Below, one piece after another: positions 9,777 through 17,445 of a stretch of 43,905 nt of DNA (position 1 is its first letter; each line of letters begins with the position of its first letter). This DNA is from a bacterium (GTDB taxonomy: Bacteria; Desulfobacterota; DSWW01). Made by a program: the position numbers and the translations under genes. The DNA is taken from assembly GCA_028277985.1 (NCBI GenBank), contig JANQFG010000275.1, positions 1-43,905 of the forward strand, given 5' to 3'. The notes beneath the pieces were generated by a model, which was given only the letters and a program-made list of their open reading frames with translations, ran no database searches and had not been told where the DNA came from.

Positions 9777-10256
9777 TCAGTGGCCCGGGCGGCCGAGGAT
9801 GACGTCGACAGCGTGTGGGAGGGCTTCTCGGACCGCCTCGAGGGACTCCACCGCGCCCTTCATGCTGCCGGGCAGATTCAGGATCAGCGTACGCTTACGG
9901 ATGCCTGCCACGCCACGCGATAGGATGGCCATGGGGGTCTTTTGGAGTCCGGCGGCCCTCATCGCCTCCGGGATCCCCGGGGCCTGCTTTTCGAGCACCT
10001 CGAGGGTCGCCTCGGGGGTCACGTCCCTGTCGGAAAACCCGGTTCCCCCCGTGGTCAGGATGAGCTCGAGCCCTGTGTCGTCCGCCCACTCACGAAGTCG
10101 GCCCGATATGACGTCCCTCTCGTCCGGGACGATATCGTAGCACTCCACCGACCACCCCCGCTCTTCGACCTTATCCCGGAGGGCTCGTCCTGCCGTGTCT
10201 TCGCGCTCGCCCCGTGAGCCGAGGTCACTGACCGTTAGGATTCCTACACGGATCAT
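9777..10256 (-). CDS. mogA: Molybdopterin adenylyltransferase (MogA/MoaB family)
   Basis: A 159-residue protein that activates molybdopterin with ATP so that MoeA can insert molybdate. It has the family's TVSD motif near the N-terminus, the TTGGTGFSDRDVTPEAT active-site block, and LPGS near the C-terminus. I place the start at the ATG at 10256, seven bases after GGGG; a TTG two codons upstream is possible. It is the last gene of the Moco operon, 15 bp after moaC. MogA and MoaB proteins are hard to separate by eye, so the gene symbol is approximate. Confidence 0.93.
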   Translation of the reverse strand: MIRVGILTVSDLGSRGEREDTAGRALRDKVEERGWSVECYDIVPDERDVISGRLREWADDTGLELILTTGGTGFSDRDVTPEATLEVLEKQAPGIPEAMRAAGLQKTPMAILSRGVAGIRKRTLILNLPGSMKGAVESLEAVREALPHAVDVILGRPGH

Positions 10257-10271
10257 GCTCAAACCCCTTGC

Positions 10272-10751
10272 TCAGGGATCATTCGTACGTTTGAATTCCC
10301 CGGAACGACCACCCGACTTCTGGTCGAGGTGCAGATCGGTGATCTCCATCTCGCGGTCGGCCGACTTGGCCATGTCGTACACCGTGAGCGCGGCCACGGC
10401 TGCAGCCGTCAGTGCCTCCATCTCGACGCCCGTCTTCGCGTCCACGGCGACCTCGGCCCTTATCAGGAGGGAGTCTTTCTCGAACTCGAACTCTACCCCC
10501 GCGTATTCGATCGGAAGCGGATGAGCGAGCGGAATCATCTGGTCCACTTTCTTGGCCGCCATGATTCCGGCAACCCTTGCGACCCCGAGCACGTCCCCCT
10601 TTGCGAGCGTATTGTCTCTTATGGCCCCGAGGGTTTCCGGGGACATGCGCACCCGCGCAGAGGCGACAGCGCGCCTCGAGGTCGCGTCCTTCTTCCCCAC
10701 GTCCACCATCCGCGCCTTGCCCGTTTCATCCGTGTGCGTAAGCTTTGCCAC
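10272..10751 (-). CDS. moaC: Cyclic pyranopterin monophosphate synthase MoaC
   Basis: A 159-residue MoaC, which converts the MoaA product into cyclic pyranopterin monophosphate, the first stable Moco intermediate. Diagnostic stretches are MVDVGKKDATSRRAVA, the AAKKVDQMIPLAHPL block and TGVEMEALTAAAVAALTVYDM. The start is GTG at 10751, with GGAG overlapping the end of moeA, whose stop is only 4 bp away, so translational coupling is likely. It lies in the same operon as moaA, moeA and mogA. Confidence 0.97.
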   Translation of the reverse strand: MAKLTHTDETGKARMVDVGKKDATSRRAVASARVRMSPETLGAIRDNTLAKGDVLGVARVAGIMAAKKVDQMIPLAHPLPIEYAGVEFEFEKDSLLIRAEVAVDAKTGVEMEALTAAAVAALTVYDMAKSADREMEITDLHLDQKSGGRSGEFKRTNDP

Positions 10752-10755
10752 CGTT

Positions 10756-11961
10756 TCACTCCAGATAGATAATGTCCATCATGGAACCGGCTTCCACCCG
10801 GTCCGTTTCGCCCGGCACGTCCACGAGAACGTCCGATTCCACCATGCTTCGAAGGATCCCTGATTCCTGGTCGGTGGACAACCGTACGTACAGGTGTCCT
10901 TCCGTCTCGTGGAGACGGCCGCGCAGGAATTTCCTCCTTCCCGGTTTGAGCTTCTTGCCCTCCGCCAGGCAAGCGCTCCCTCGGCGGGGTCCGGGTTCTT
11001 TCTTCCCGAGCATCACATCCAGAAGGGGGCGCACGAAAAGCTCGAAGGTCACCATGCATGAAACCGGGTTGCCGGGCAGCCCAAGGACGTATCTCCTGCC
11101 CTCCAGCCCTGCGAAGACGGGTTTGCCCGGCTTCATGCGAACCTTGTAGAAGAGCCTTTTGACCCCCAGCTCGAGCAGGCTGTCCTGCACGAAGTCGTAG
11201 TCCCCTACGCTCACACCTCCCGAAAGAATGAGAACATCGAAATCTCCGGCGCTCTTGATCTTCCGCTCCAGCGCCCCTTTTCGGTCTGGAGCGATGCCCA
11301 GGAACTTTGCTTCGGCGCCCCGGGTCGCCGCCAGGCCGGTCAGGGAGTATCCGTTCGAATCATATATATGCCCGGGCTTCAACTCCTTGCCGGGCGCGAG
11401 CACTTCGCTTCCGGTGGAGATGACTCTCACCTTCGGCTTGATTCCCACTTTGACCTTGCTGCGGCCGGTGGAGGCGATCATTCCCATCTCGGCGGCGCGA
11501 ATTACGGCTCCCTGCCGAAGCACCCGCTGGCCCTTCCGGACATCCTCCCCGGCGGGGGCGACATGCTTGCCCTTCGGAGCCTGCTGAATGATACGTACGC
11601 CTCCGCTCGTCCGCTCCGTGTACTCGACCATGACGATTGCGTCCGCTCCCGGCGGGATCGGCGCACCTGTCATGATGCGAGCGGCCGTCCCCTTGGTCAC
11701 CCGGTGCCTGCCGACCTTTCCTGCCGGAACGTCTTCGAGAACACGAAGCTCCACCGGGGACTCCTCGGAGGCGGCTGCCACATCGACAGCGCGGACGGCA
11801 TAGCCGTCCATGGCCGATTTGCTGAAGGGCGGAATCGGAAAGGGGCTGGCGATGTCTTCCCGAAGCACCCTCCCGAGGGCCTTGAGCACGGGAACCTCCT
11901 CCGCACCCAGGGGCCGGGCCTTTGCCATTAGTTTCCGGGTCGCCTCTTCTACCTCGATCAT
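10756..11961 (-). CDS. moeA: Molybdopterin molybdenumtransferase MoeA
   Basis: A 401-residue MoeA that inserts molybdate (or tungstate) into adenylylated molybdopterin. The N-terminus has the SKSAMDGYAVRA motif, the central domain contains the STGSEVLAPG and GGVSVGDYDFVQD blocks, and LGLPGNPVSCMVTFE marks the ligand-binding loop; a C-terminal MoeA domain IV follows. GGGGAG precedes the ATG at 11961. The gene sits between the sigma region-2 protein and moaC. Because a likely tungsten enzyme remnant (AOR) is nearby, molybdate versus tungstate preference is open. Confidence 0.96.
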   Translation of the reverse strand: MIEVEEATRKLMAKARPLGAEEVPVLKALGRVLREDIASPFPIPPFSKSAMDGYAVRAVDVAAASEESPVELRVLEDVPAGKVGRHRVTKGTAARIMTGAPIPPGADAIVMVEYTERTSGGVRIIQQAPKGKHVAPAGEDVRKGQRVLRQGAVIRAAEMGMIASTGRSKVKVGIKPKVRVISTGSEVLAPGKELKPGHIYDSNGYSLTGLAATRGAEAKFLGIAPDRKGALERKIKSAGDFDVLILSGGVSVGDYDFVQDSLLELGVKRLFYKVRMKPGKPVFAGLEGRRYVLGLPGNPVSCMVTFELFVRPLLDVMLGKKEPGPRRGSACLAEGKKLKPGRRKFLRGRLHETEGHLYVRLSTDQESGILRSMVESDVLVDVPGETDRVEAGSMMDIIYLE

Positions 11962-11976
11962 GCTCTCCCCTTCGTT

Positions 11977-12444
11977 CTAGATGGAACAGCGCCGGTGGCA
12001 CTGCGTGCAGATTTCGCCTGTGGTGATTCGATACAGTTTCAGAATGCGGCGGGGAACTCGCGTCGTGTTGAAGCGGTCCAGTTCTTTTTCGATGGAAGTC
12101 CTGATATAGGAATCCGCATACGCTGAATAATCCATGTTGCCGTCGGGATCGTATTTGCGGAGCGCATGGATCGCCCCCAAGACGCCGGCTCCGACCAGGT
12201 CATCGAACACGAGTTCACTTGCAGCTTTTCTCATGCCCTGTCGTGCGAGTCTTCTTATGGCAGCGACTTGATTTTGCACGATCGGCCCAATCAAGGAAAC
12301 ACTCCCTGTCCGGTGGAACCGGGTCACCAGTTCCTTCTCCTCTTCGCCCGAAAGCCGGGGATGTCGCTTCTCTTGGGTCTCTTTGTGGCGCCTACACCCT
12401 TTGTGTCTCGACGGAATCTCTATCCTCCGATCTGCGCCATCCAC
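11977..12444 (-). CDS. Sigma-70 region 2-like protein with a C-terminal CxxCxxxC tail
   Basis: A protein of up to 155 residues inside the Moco operon. Its centre matches sigma-70 region 2: a FDDLVGAGVLGAIHAL helix, then KYDP, YSAYADSYIR and the RVPRRI segment. It stops right after region 2, with no region 3 or 4, and ends in EICTQCHRRCSI, a CxxCxxxC cluster that could hold zinc or an Fe-S centre. The start is unclear: GTG at 12444 overlaps the end of moaA by 25 bp, and an internal GTG with a GAGGAG upstream is possible. Without region 4 it is unlikely to act as an ordinary sigma factor. It may be a regulator that contacts core polymerase or -10 DNA, or a degenerate sigma gene. Confidence 0.68.
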   Translation of the reverse strand: MDGADRRIEIPSRHKGCRRHKETQEKRHPRLSGEEEKELVTRFHRTGSVSLIGPIVQNQVAAIRRLARQGMRKAASELVFDDLVGAGVLGAIHALRKYDPDGNMDYSAYADSYIRTSIEKELDRFNTTRVPRRILKLYRITTGEICTQCHRRCSI

Positions 12445-13397
12445 CTCTCGTTCTGAAAAGAGCCGGGGGCTTCTCCCTTCTGCTTGGAGCGGATCGCTCT
12501 CTGAAAGGCTCCTGCCAGGTTCTCATCCCCCTCTTCGGCGCGCAGGACTCTCCGAAGATCTATCTCCTTATCGCTAAAAAGGCAATGGCGCAGTTTGCCG
12601 TCGGAGGTCAACCTCAAACGGGTGCAGGCGTCACAGAATGGGTGTGTCATGGGCGTGATCAAGCCGATCCGGCCTGCACTGCCGGATACCCTGTACAATC
12701 GGGCCGGCCCGGGCAGCACGACAGCAGGCGATGCCGGCTCGAGAGGACCCAGCGCATCCTCGATCCGACGCTTCACCTCATTTCCTGAAAGGACCTGCCT
12801 TTCCCACAGGCCGCAACCCTTTGTCTCCTCCCTCTTACCGAGCGGCATTCGTTCGATGAATCGCACCTCCAGGGGGGAGGACACGGTCAGCCTCGCAAAA
12901 TCCACAATCTCATCGTCGTTCATCCCCTGCATGACCACGACATTGATCTTCACCGGCGCAAGCCCTTCTGCAAGGGAAGCCTCGATTCCTTCCAGTACCC
13001 GGCTCAATACATCACGACCGGTGATCTGCTCGAGCCGGTCCCTCCGAAGACTGTCGAGACTCACTGTCACCCTGTCCAACCCCGACCGCTTCAATTCCCC
13101 TGCAAGGTCTTTGAGGAGGACGCCGTTGGTTGTCAGACAGCAGTCGACAATCCCTTCGACCGATCCGAGGGAGGAAACGAACTCGCCGATGCCTTTTCGA
13201 ACCAGCGGTTCGCCACCGGTGATTCTCAGCTTGCTGACTCCCAGGCGTGCACCGATCCGAACCACACGAAGGATTTCGTCGTATCCCAGGATGTGGTCCG
13301 GCGGCATCCACGGCACCCCGTCCTTGGGCATGCAATAGATGCATCTCAAGTTGCAGCGGTCGGTAACGGATACGCGGAGCGTATCAACAGCGCTCAA
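12420..13397 (-). CDS. moaA: GTP 3',8-cyclase MoaA (radical SAM)
   Basis: A 325-residue MoaA that starts Moco synthesis by rearranging GTP. The radical SAM cluster is Cys15-x3-Cys19-x2-Cys22 in TDRCNLRCIYC, ITGGEPL is the SAM-binding GGE motif, and the C-terminal second cluster is in FCDACTRLRLTSDGK followed by HC. The start is most likely TTG at 13397, six bases after AGGGAG; the open frame continues upstream to 13493 but that overlaps the MOSC gene heavily. The chosen start overlaps the MOSC stop by 14 bp, typical of a coupled operon. Confidence 0.96.
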   Translation of the reverse strand: MSAVDTLRVSVTDRCNLRCIYCMPKDGVPWMPPDHILGYDEILRVVRIGARLGVSKLRITGGEPLVRKGIGEFVSSLGSVEGIVDCCLTTNGVLLKDLAGELKRSGLDRVTVSLDSLRRDRLEQITGRDVLSRVLEGIEASLAEGLAPVKINVVVMQGMNDDEIVDFARLTVSSPLEVRFIERMPLGKREETKGCGLWERQVLSGNEVKRRIEDALGPLEPASPAVVLPGPARLYRVSGSAGRIGLITPMTHPFCDACTRLRLTSDGKLRHCLFSDKEIDLRRVLRAEEGDENLAGAFQRAIRSKQKGEAPGSFQNERWMAQIGG

Positions 13398-13863
13398 TTC
13401 GGTCTCCCTTCTTGATCCTTCCGCCTTCCAGCACCTCACAGAACATCCCCTCTCGAGGCATGACACAGTCGCCCACAAGATGGTAGATGGCACACTTCGT
13501 GTGACACTCCTTCCCTATCTTCGAGACGCGGAGCTTGACGGTCTCTCCGACCCTCAGCTCGTCCCCAAGGTCGAGCGCGCCCAGATCGATTCCACTCGTG
13601 GTCAGGTTCTCCGCATAGATGCCGGGCACGAGATTCGGGATGTCCGGCTTCTGGCCGGTCTCCGATCCATCTCGCGTGCTTTGCTCGATGGCTTTTCGCT
13701 GCCTCTCGATGGATTCCAGCATGAGCAGGCTCACCTGCCGATCGCCCGGGCCTGCATGGGCGTCACCCGCCAATCCCATGCCCGGGACGAGCTCACCCTC
13801 GGCCGCCGGATTCTTTGGCACACGCTTCTTGCTGCTCAAGTTTATGGAAGCGATTCTTCCCAT
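13384..13863 (-). CDS. MOSC domain protein
   Basis: A 159-residue stand-alone MOSC (Moco sulfurase C-terminal) domain protein, first gene of the Moco operon. It has the GDAHAGPGDRQVSLL segment, IYAENLTTSGIDL, and the conserved cysteine in GKECHTKCAIY; such proteins are thought to carry sulfur or bind Moco. I choose the ATG at 13863 because AAAGGAGAAA lies 7-12 bases upstream. An in-frame ATG at 13920 lacks a ribosome binding site and falls close to the promoter. It is transcribed from the promoter at 13942-13982. Confidence 0.92.
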   Translation of the reverse strand: MGRIASINLSSKKRVPKNPAAEGELVPGMGLAGDAHAGPGDRQVSLLMLESIERQRKAIEQSTRDGSETGQKPDIPNLVPGIYAENLTTSGIDLGALDLGDELRVGETVKLRVSKIGKECHTKCAIYHLVGDCVMPREGMFCEVLEGGRIKKGDRIERC

Positions 13864-13941
13864 GGCGTCTTTCTCCTTTAACGCTTCGATGTTCAGGGCC
13901 TTCGGATCGACTCTGACCATCGGTCATTTATTACTTGTTGT

Positions 13942-13982
13942 ATGACTTCTGGTAATTTATAACTGTAAGTCATTTTTGTCAA
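13942..13982 (-). promoter_or_regulatory. Promoter/operator of the Moco operon (regulon site 2)
   Basis: On the minus strand TTGACA (13982-13977) is followed after 15 bp by TATAAA (13961-13956). A perfect 7-bp inverted repeat, ATGACTT (13942-13948) and AAGTCAT (13967-13973), brackets the -10 box. The block 13951-13973 matches site 1 at all but three of 23 positions and resembles site 3. The MOSC start is about 90 bp downstream. Confidence 0.72.
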
Positions 13983-14083
13983 GAGGAAAATCCGAGCGCC
14001 TATCAGATCCCCAACAAGAGGGGTGTCCGTAGCATGCCATTCCGATGGCTTGGCTCGTAACAAATTGTATTATAACGGGAATA

Positions 14084-14587
14084 TCATTGAGGATCGCCGT
14101 AGATCCATACAGCATATTTGTGCATAGGGCACATCTCCATGGGACAACGCCTGCATACCAGGCGACCATGATAGACCTGGTATACGACCAGAGAGGTCAA
14201 GTAACAGACAAAGAGTCCCCTATGCGGAAAGATGAAGAAGAGAGGGGAAAAGAGAATGAGAACGCATGCAATGATATCGATCAGGGCAAGATAGGACCAC
14301 CTGTGCCGACCCTGGCGCCTCGGCAGATAGAGAGCCGTCAGATGCCCCAGGCCCATGGAACCGCAGTTCTTTCCATAGCGTTCACAACGAGCACATGTGG
14401 TCCATCGACCTACGGTCAGGAACCACAACCAGAGAAGAACGTAGAAAGCAAGCCACCCGGGGCCGGCAAAGAGCCAATTCACTACAACGCTGATACCTGC
14501 AAAGAACCAGAAAAAGACAGTGAACAGGTAGAAGGAACGAAAGGATGGTTCCTCGTGCTCGCGATCCGGATAATACGTCCAGTTCAT
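14084..14587 (-). CDS. Cys-rich four-helix membrane protein of unknown function
   Basis: A 167-residue integral membrane protein I do not recognise. It has two pairs of predicted membrane helices (about residues 17-60 and 95-145). Two cytosolic or inter-helix Cys clusters follow them: CARC with a further Cys in KNCGSMG, and CRRCPMEMCPMHK near the C-terminus. The clusters could bind Fe-S or zinc. I start it at the ATG at 14587, which has AAGGAG upstream; a longer frame reaches 14695 but overlaps the AOR-like remnant. It shares its promoter type with the molybdoenzyme and Moco operons. Its place behind an AOR tail suggests it was a membrane partner, possibly electron-accepting, of a tungsto/molybdoenzyme; this is inference. 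Confidence 0.72.
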   Translation of the reverse strand: MNWTYYPDREHEEPSFRSFYLFTVFFWFFAGISVVVNWLFAGPGWLAFYVLLWLWFLTVGRWTTCARCERYGKNCGSMGLGHLTALYLPRRQGRHRWSYLALIDIIACVLILFSPLFFIFPHRGLFVCYLTSLVVYQVYHGRLVCRRCPMEMCPMHKYAVWIYGDPQ

Positions 14588-14609
14588 GGTGACGGTCTCC
14601 TTCCCCCAA

Positions 14610-14774
14610 TCAATTTGCCTTCCGGGGTCTGCCCATTTCGTCCCAACCCCTTTCCTTATAATAGTCCTCCACCGTGGTGCTGAGAGTTTTAACATCTATG
14701 AAGAGCTACCTTCCGAAGAATCCTTTGAGGAGGGACCGCTGCAACAGGTCTCCGTCCCTTGCTCCTTGGCTCAT
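14610..14774 (-). pseudogene. Remnant of the C-terminus of an aldehyde:ferredoxin oxidoreductase-like gene
   Basis: In one minus-strand frame this stretch encodes a 22-codon open frame (ATG 14774 to TAG 14706), then, after the amber codon, a segment ending at TGA 14610. The last part, VEDYYKERGWDEMGRP, matches the near-invariant end of AOR-family proteins (LDEYYxLRGWDxxGxP). The distance back to a GDLLQRSLL segment also fits the family's D-T-L-P-x-R stretch. Nothing else of an AOR is present between here and the promoter at 14841-14880, so the body of the gene appears deleted. The amber could be a simple nonsense mutation. Leader RNA that happens to resemble AOR is less likely. Confidence 0.62.
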
Positions 14775-14840
14775 GGCAACTCCCCCGCATCCAGGCAAGT
14801 TCTCCTCGTGACGTTGCCCGGCAGATCACGGCAAGTTGCC

Positions 14841-14880
14841 TGACCATTGGTAAGTTATAACTAGCGGTCATTTCTGTCAA
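14841..14880 (-). promoter_or_regulatory. Promoter/operator ahead of the AOR remnant and membrane protein (regulon site 3)
   Basis: The minus strand reads TTGACA (14880-14875), 15 bp, then TATAAC (14859-14854). GGTCA (14866-14870) and TGACC (14841-14845) form an inverted pair around the -10, with the same 25-bp offset as site 2. The sequence GGTAAGTTATAACT with CGGTCAT aligns with sites 1 and 2. The leader to the membrane protein start is about 250 bp and contains the AOR remnant. Confidence 0.7.
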
Positions 14881-15063
14881 GAATGAAATCCTCTCGGGTG
14901 TCGGGGATACACATCACACCCATGTTCCAAGAATTCTTCGTCTTCCGAGAACAGGTGCGTCCCTCCTTTGGTCGACCACCCGGCTTAAGCACATTCTTTG
15001 TTGACATCCGTCTTTCGGTTACCTTACGTTCGAAGCGTAGAATGCAGATGAGGCCTGTACGAA

Positions 15064-16614
15064 GTGGGAAACCAGGACTCCAAAGGGCAGGCGGTGAGTG
15101 AAACGGCGAAAAGAAGCCGACGGCTTGCTGACTTCAAAGACCCCGAAGGCGGGGGCGACCGCACCAGGGAAGCGCTGCGGACGAGCGAGGAGCGCTACCG
15201 AAATGTCTACGATACTGCGCCGCTCGCCTTTGTCATCTGGGATACCGAGTGTCGGGTCACAGACTGGAACAGCCGGGCCAGGAAGATCTTCGGCTGGTCA
15301 CGGAAGGAAGTCCTGGGGAGAAACTTCTTCGAGTTCCTCGTTCCCGAGCACGCGCGCCCGCGCGTCGAGGACGTGGTGGAAGCCTTGCTCCTCGGAGAGA
15401 TAGAACCGGACGTGGTCAACGAAAATCTCACCAAGAGTGGAGAGACCATTGTCTGTCGCTGGAGCAACTCCATCCTTCGCGGCAGGGAGGGTCAAGTCTT
15501 GGGTGGCATGTCCCTGGCGCTCGATATCACAGAGCAAGTGCGCGCGGAAAACGCTTTGCGGGAGAGCGAGAAGAAGTACAGCACCCTGGTCGAGAATTCC
15601 CTGACCGGCATCTATATCGACCTGGATGAGAGGATCGTGTTTGCCAACCAGATGCTCGCCGACACCTACGGGTATCCGAGGGAGGAATTGATCGGTATCG
15701 AGAGCTGGCGTCTGGTTCATCCCGATGACAGGCCCATGACGGACAAGATCAGGGCGAAGAGGCTTAAGGGAAAGAAGGTCCCAACGGAATACGAGGCGAG
15801 AGGGCTGAAGAAAGACGGATCCGTCATCTGGATCAAGAGGAGAAACACGGTCATCGAGTATGCGGGACACAAGGCCATACTGGGCAATGTCGTGGATGTT
15901 ACGGAGCGCAAGCGCGCAGAGGAACAGTTCAAACGAAGGAACAGGGAACTGAGGAATTTCGCCTCGGTCGTCTCCCACGATCTGAAGAGCCCCATCATAG
16001 CCATCCAGGGGTTTGCCTCCCGGCTCAGCAGGAGCCTTCCGGCAGAACCGGAAGGGAGGGCTGGAAAATACCTCGAGCAGATCATGACCAGCGCGCACAG
16101 GATGGAGCTGCTGATCGCCGATCTGTTGGCTTTGGCAAAGAGTGGCCAAGTCGTCTCGACCCTCAGAGAGGTGCCCTGCTCGGAGATGGTAGAGAGCGTC
16201 GCCCTTGGTCTGCAAGACAGGCTGGACGAAGAGGGGATCGAATTTGTGGTGGCGGATCAGCTTCCGACCGTACGCTGTGATCGAGAGAGAATCTGTCAGG
16301 TGTTCGAGAACCTGATCGTGAACTCCATCCGGTCTTTGGCGAAGACCCGAAACCCCAGGATCGAGATCGGATTCGAGGAAGGGGATGGGGTCCATACCCT
16401 CTTCGTAGAGGACAACGGTATCGGGGTCGACGCCAAACACCACCGAAAGATCTTCGAGATGTTCTACCGGGTGAAGGGAACGGAAGAGAAGGAAGGAACA
16501 GGCCTGGGCCTCTCGATCGTGGAAAGGATCGTGAGGGGCCACGGAGGAAAGGTCTGGGTAGAGTCCGAAAAGGGCAAAGGGGCTACATTCTACTTCACTC
16601 TGCCTAGAGCATGA
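15064..16614 (+). CDS. PAS-domain sensor histidine kinase (orphan)
   Basis: A 516-residue cytoplasmic histidine kinase without membrane segments. Two PAS domains come first (about 35-150 and 165-290), each introduced by a TSEERYR/SEKKYS-type helix. A dimerisation domain follows with the phospho-accepting His in VVSHDLKSP, then an ATPase domain with the N box in FENLIVNSIRSL, G1 DNGIGV and G2 GTGLGLSIV. The first PAS domain contains several cysteines only by chance spacing, and no haem or flavin ligand can be assigned. The start is GTG at 15064, or an in-frame GTG at 15094. There is no response regulator next to it, so its partner is elsewhere. It is convergent with the CoA-transferase genes. 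Confidence 0.92.
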   Translation: MGNQDSKGQAVSETAKRSRRLADFKDPEGGGDRTREALRTSEERYRNVYDTAPLAFVIWDTECRVTDWNSRARKIFGWSRKEVLGRNFFEFLVPEHARPRVEDVVEALLLGEIEPDVVNENLTKSGETIVCRWSNSILRGREGQVLGGMSLALDITEQVRAENALRESEKKYSTLVENSLTGIYIDLDERIVFANQMLADTYGYPREELIGIESWRLVHPDDRPMTDKIRAKRLKGKKVPTEYEARGLKKDGSVIWIKRRNTVIEYAGHKAILGNVVDVTERKRAEEQFKRRNRELRNFASVVSHDLKSPIIAIQGFASRLSRSLPAEPEGRAGKYLEQIMTSAHRMELLIADLLALAKSGQVVSTLREVPCSEMVESVALGLQDRLDEEGIEFVVADQLPTVRCDRERICQVFENLIVNSIRSLAKTRNPRIEIGFEEGDGVHTLFVEDNGIGVDAKHHRKIFEMFYRVKGTEEKEGTGLGLSIVERIVRGHGGKVWVESEKGKGATFYFTLPRA

Positions 16615-16625
16615 TCAACGTCCGT

Positions 16626-16648
16626 CGGCTCGGGAAAGGATGGAGCCG
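16626..16648. terminator. Possible hairpin between convergent genes
   Basis: CGGCTC (16626-16631) and GAGCCG (16643-16648) can pair around an 11-base loop in the 48-bp gap between the kinase and the convergent CoA-transferase B gene. There is no clear T-run on either side, so terminator activity is only suggested by position. Confidence 0.25.
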
Positions 16649-16662
16649 GGCACAGACGCATC

Positions 16663-17445
16663 TCATTCGTCTCGAAGCGATCCTTCCGGGTCCACTCGCC
16701 GACGAAGCATTTCCAGCTCTCTACTGTCAGGCGGTGGAGTGCTCTTCACGCCTTCCGGCACTTCCACTTCAAATCCCGTGTTTTCGACGACTTCCTCGAT
16801 CGTAACACCCGGATGAAGCGAAAAGAGTCTCATGCGGCGGGAATCGGGGCAGAAATCAAAGACACAGAGAGGCGTGATGCAATACCTGGGGCCTGCCCCT
16901 GGAAGGCTGAGTCCGGAGCGGAAGTCCGGCGAGCCGTCGCCATACCCTGCAGCACTGACCAGTGCACACCGTTCAACGAACAACCTCGGATTGTGATGGT
17001 CCGTGACGATGTAGTATCTCCTGGCAACTGCCGCGAGGGTAGCCGTTCCTATGCTCCCCGGACCCCGGAATTTGAACGATCCATCTTTCCCCGGAATCCC
17101 GATCAGGTTTGTGTTGCCGTAAGCATCGATCTGGATACCGCTGATGAAGAAGGCATCCAGCTTATGGAAAGTCAACAATTCCAGGGGGAAATTCCCCGCC
17201 CCCTCCGCCCAGCGGACCGGGGCATAGTCGGTGAAATAGCGGGGAGGCCGAACTCGTTCAACATCCACCAGGTTCACCGTGAACGCCCCCATAATCATCT
17301 TCATGTTCGGGCCGTGAAGGAAGTGAGCCAACAAGGATGCTGCTCTGGGTACGGGGAAGTTTGCCCCGACACCGATCTTTTCTCGGTCCCGCAAATCCCT
17401 GGAAAGCCAGCACGCCATCAATTCTTTTGTCGAATATTCAGCCAT
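16663..17445 (-). CDS. CoA-transferase superfamily protein, subunit B (GctB/IpdB-like)
   Basis: A 260-residue protein of the class I CoA-transferase beta type, recognisable from the SGIQIDAYGNTNLIGI block and YYIVTDHHNPRLFVERC. Its start codon overlaps the stop of the A-subunit gene (TGATG), so the two are translationally coupled. The Glu-Asn-Gly motif that carries the catalytic glutamate in true glutaconate-type transferases is not seen; the corresponding area reads MKMIMGAFTVNLVD. From memory, this loss is shared with IpdAB-type ring-cleaving hydrolases of steroid breakdown. A hydrolytic, ring-opening beta-keto acyl-CoA reaction is therefore as likely as CoA transfer. Confidence 0.85.
   Translation of the reverse strand: MAEYSTKELMACWLSRDLRDREKIGVGANFPVPRAASLLAHFLHGPNMKMIMGAFTVNLVDVERVRPPRYFTDYAPVRWAEGAGNFPLELLTFHKLDAFFISGIQIDAYGNTNLIGIPGKDGSFKFRGPGSIGTATLAAVARRYYIVTDHHNPRLFVERCALVSAAGYGDGSPDFRSGLSLPGAGPRYCITPLCVFDFCPDSRRMRLFSLHPGVTIEEVVENTGFEVEVPEGVKSTPPPDSRELEMLRRRVDPEGSLRDE

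Noticed and set aside
14036..14049. Short hairpin GCCAT/ATGGC downstream of the membrane protein gene as a terminator
   Set aside because: Five base pairs with no T-run on the minus strand; too weak to call.
14706..14774. 22-codon frame as a regulatory leader peptide, or its TAG as a pyrrolysine codon
   Set aside because: Frame and AOR-like tail continue across the TAG and no pyl genes are visible; a decayed AOR gene explains it with fewer assumptions. The possibility was not excluded experimentally.
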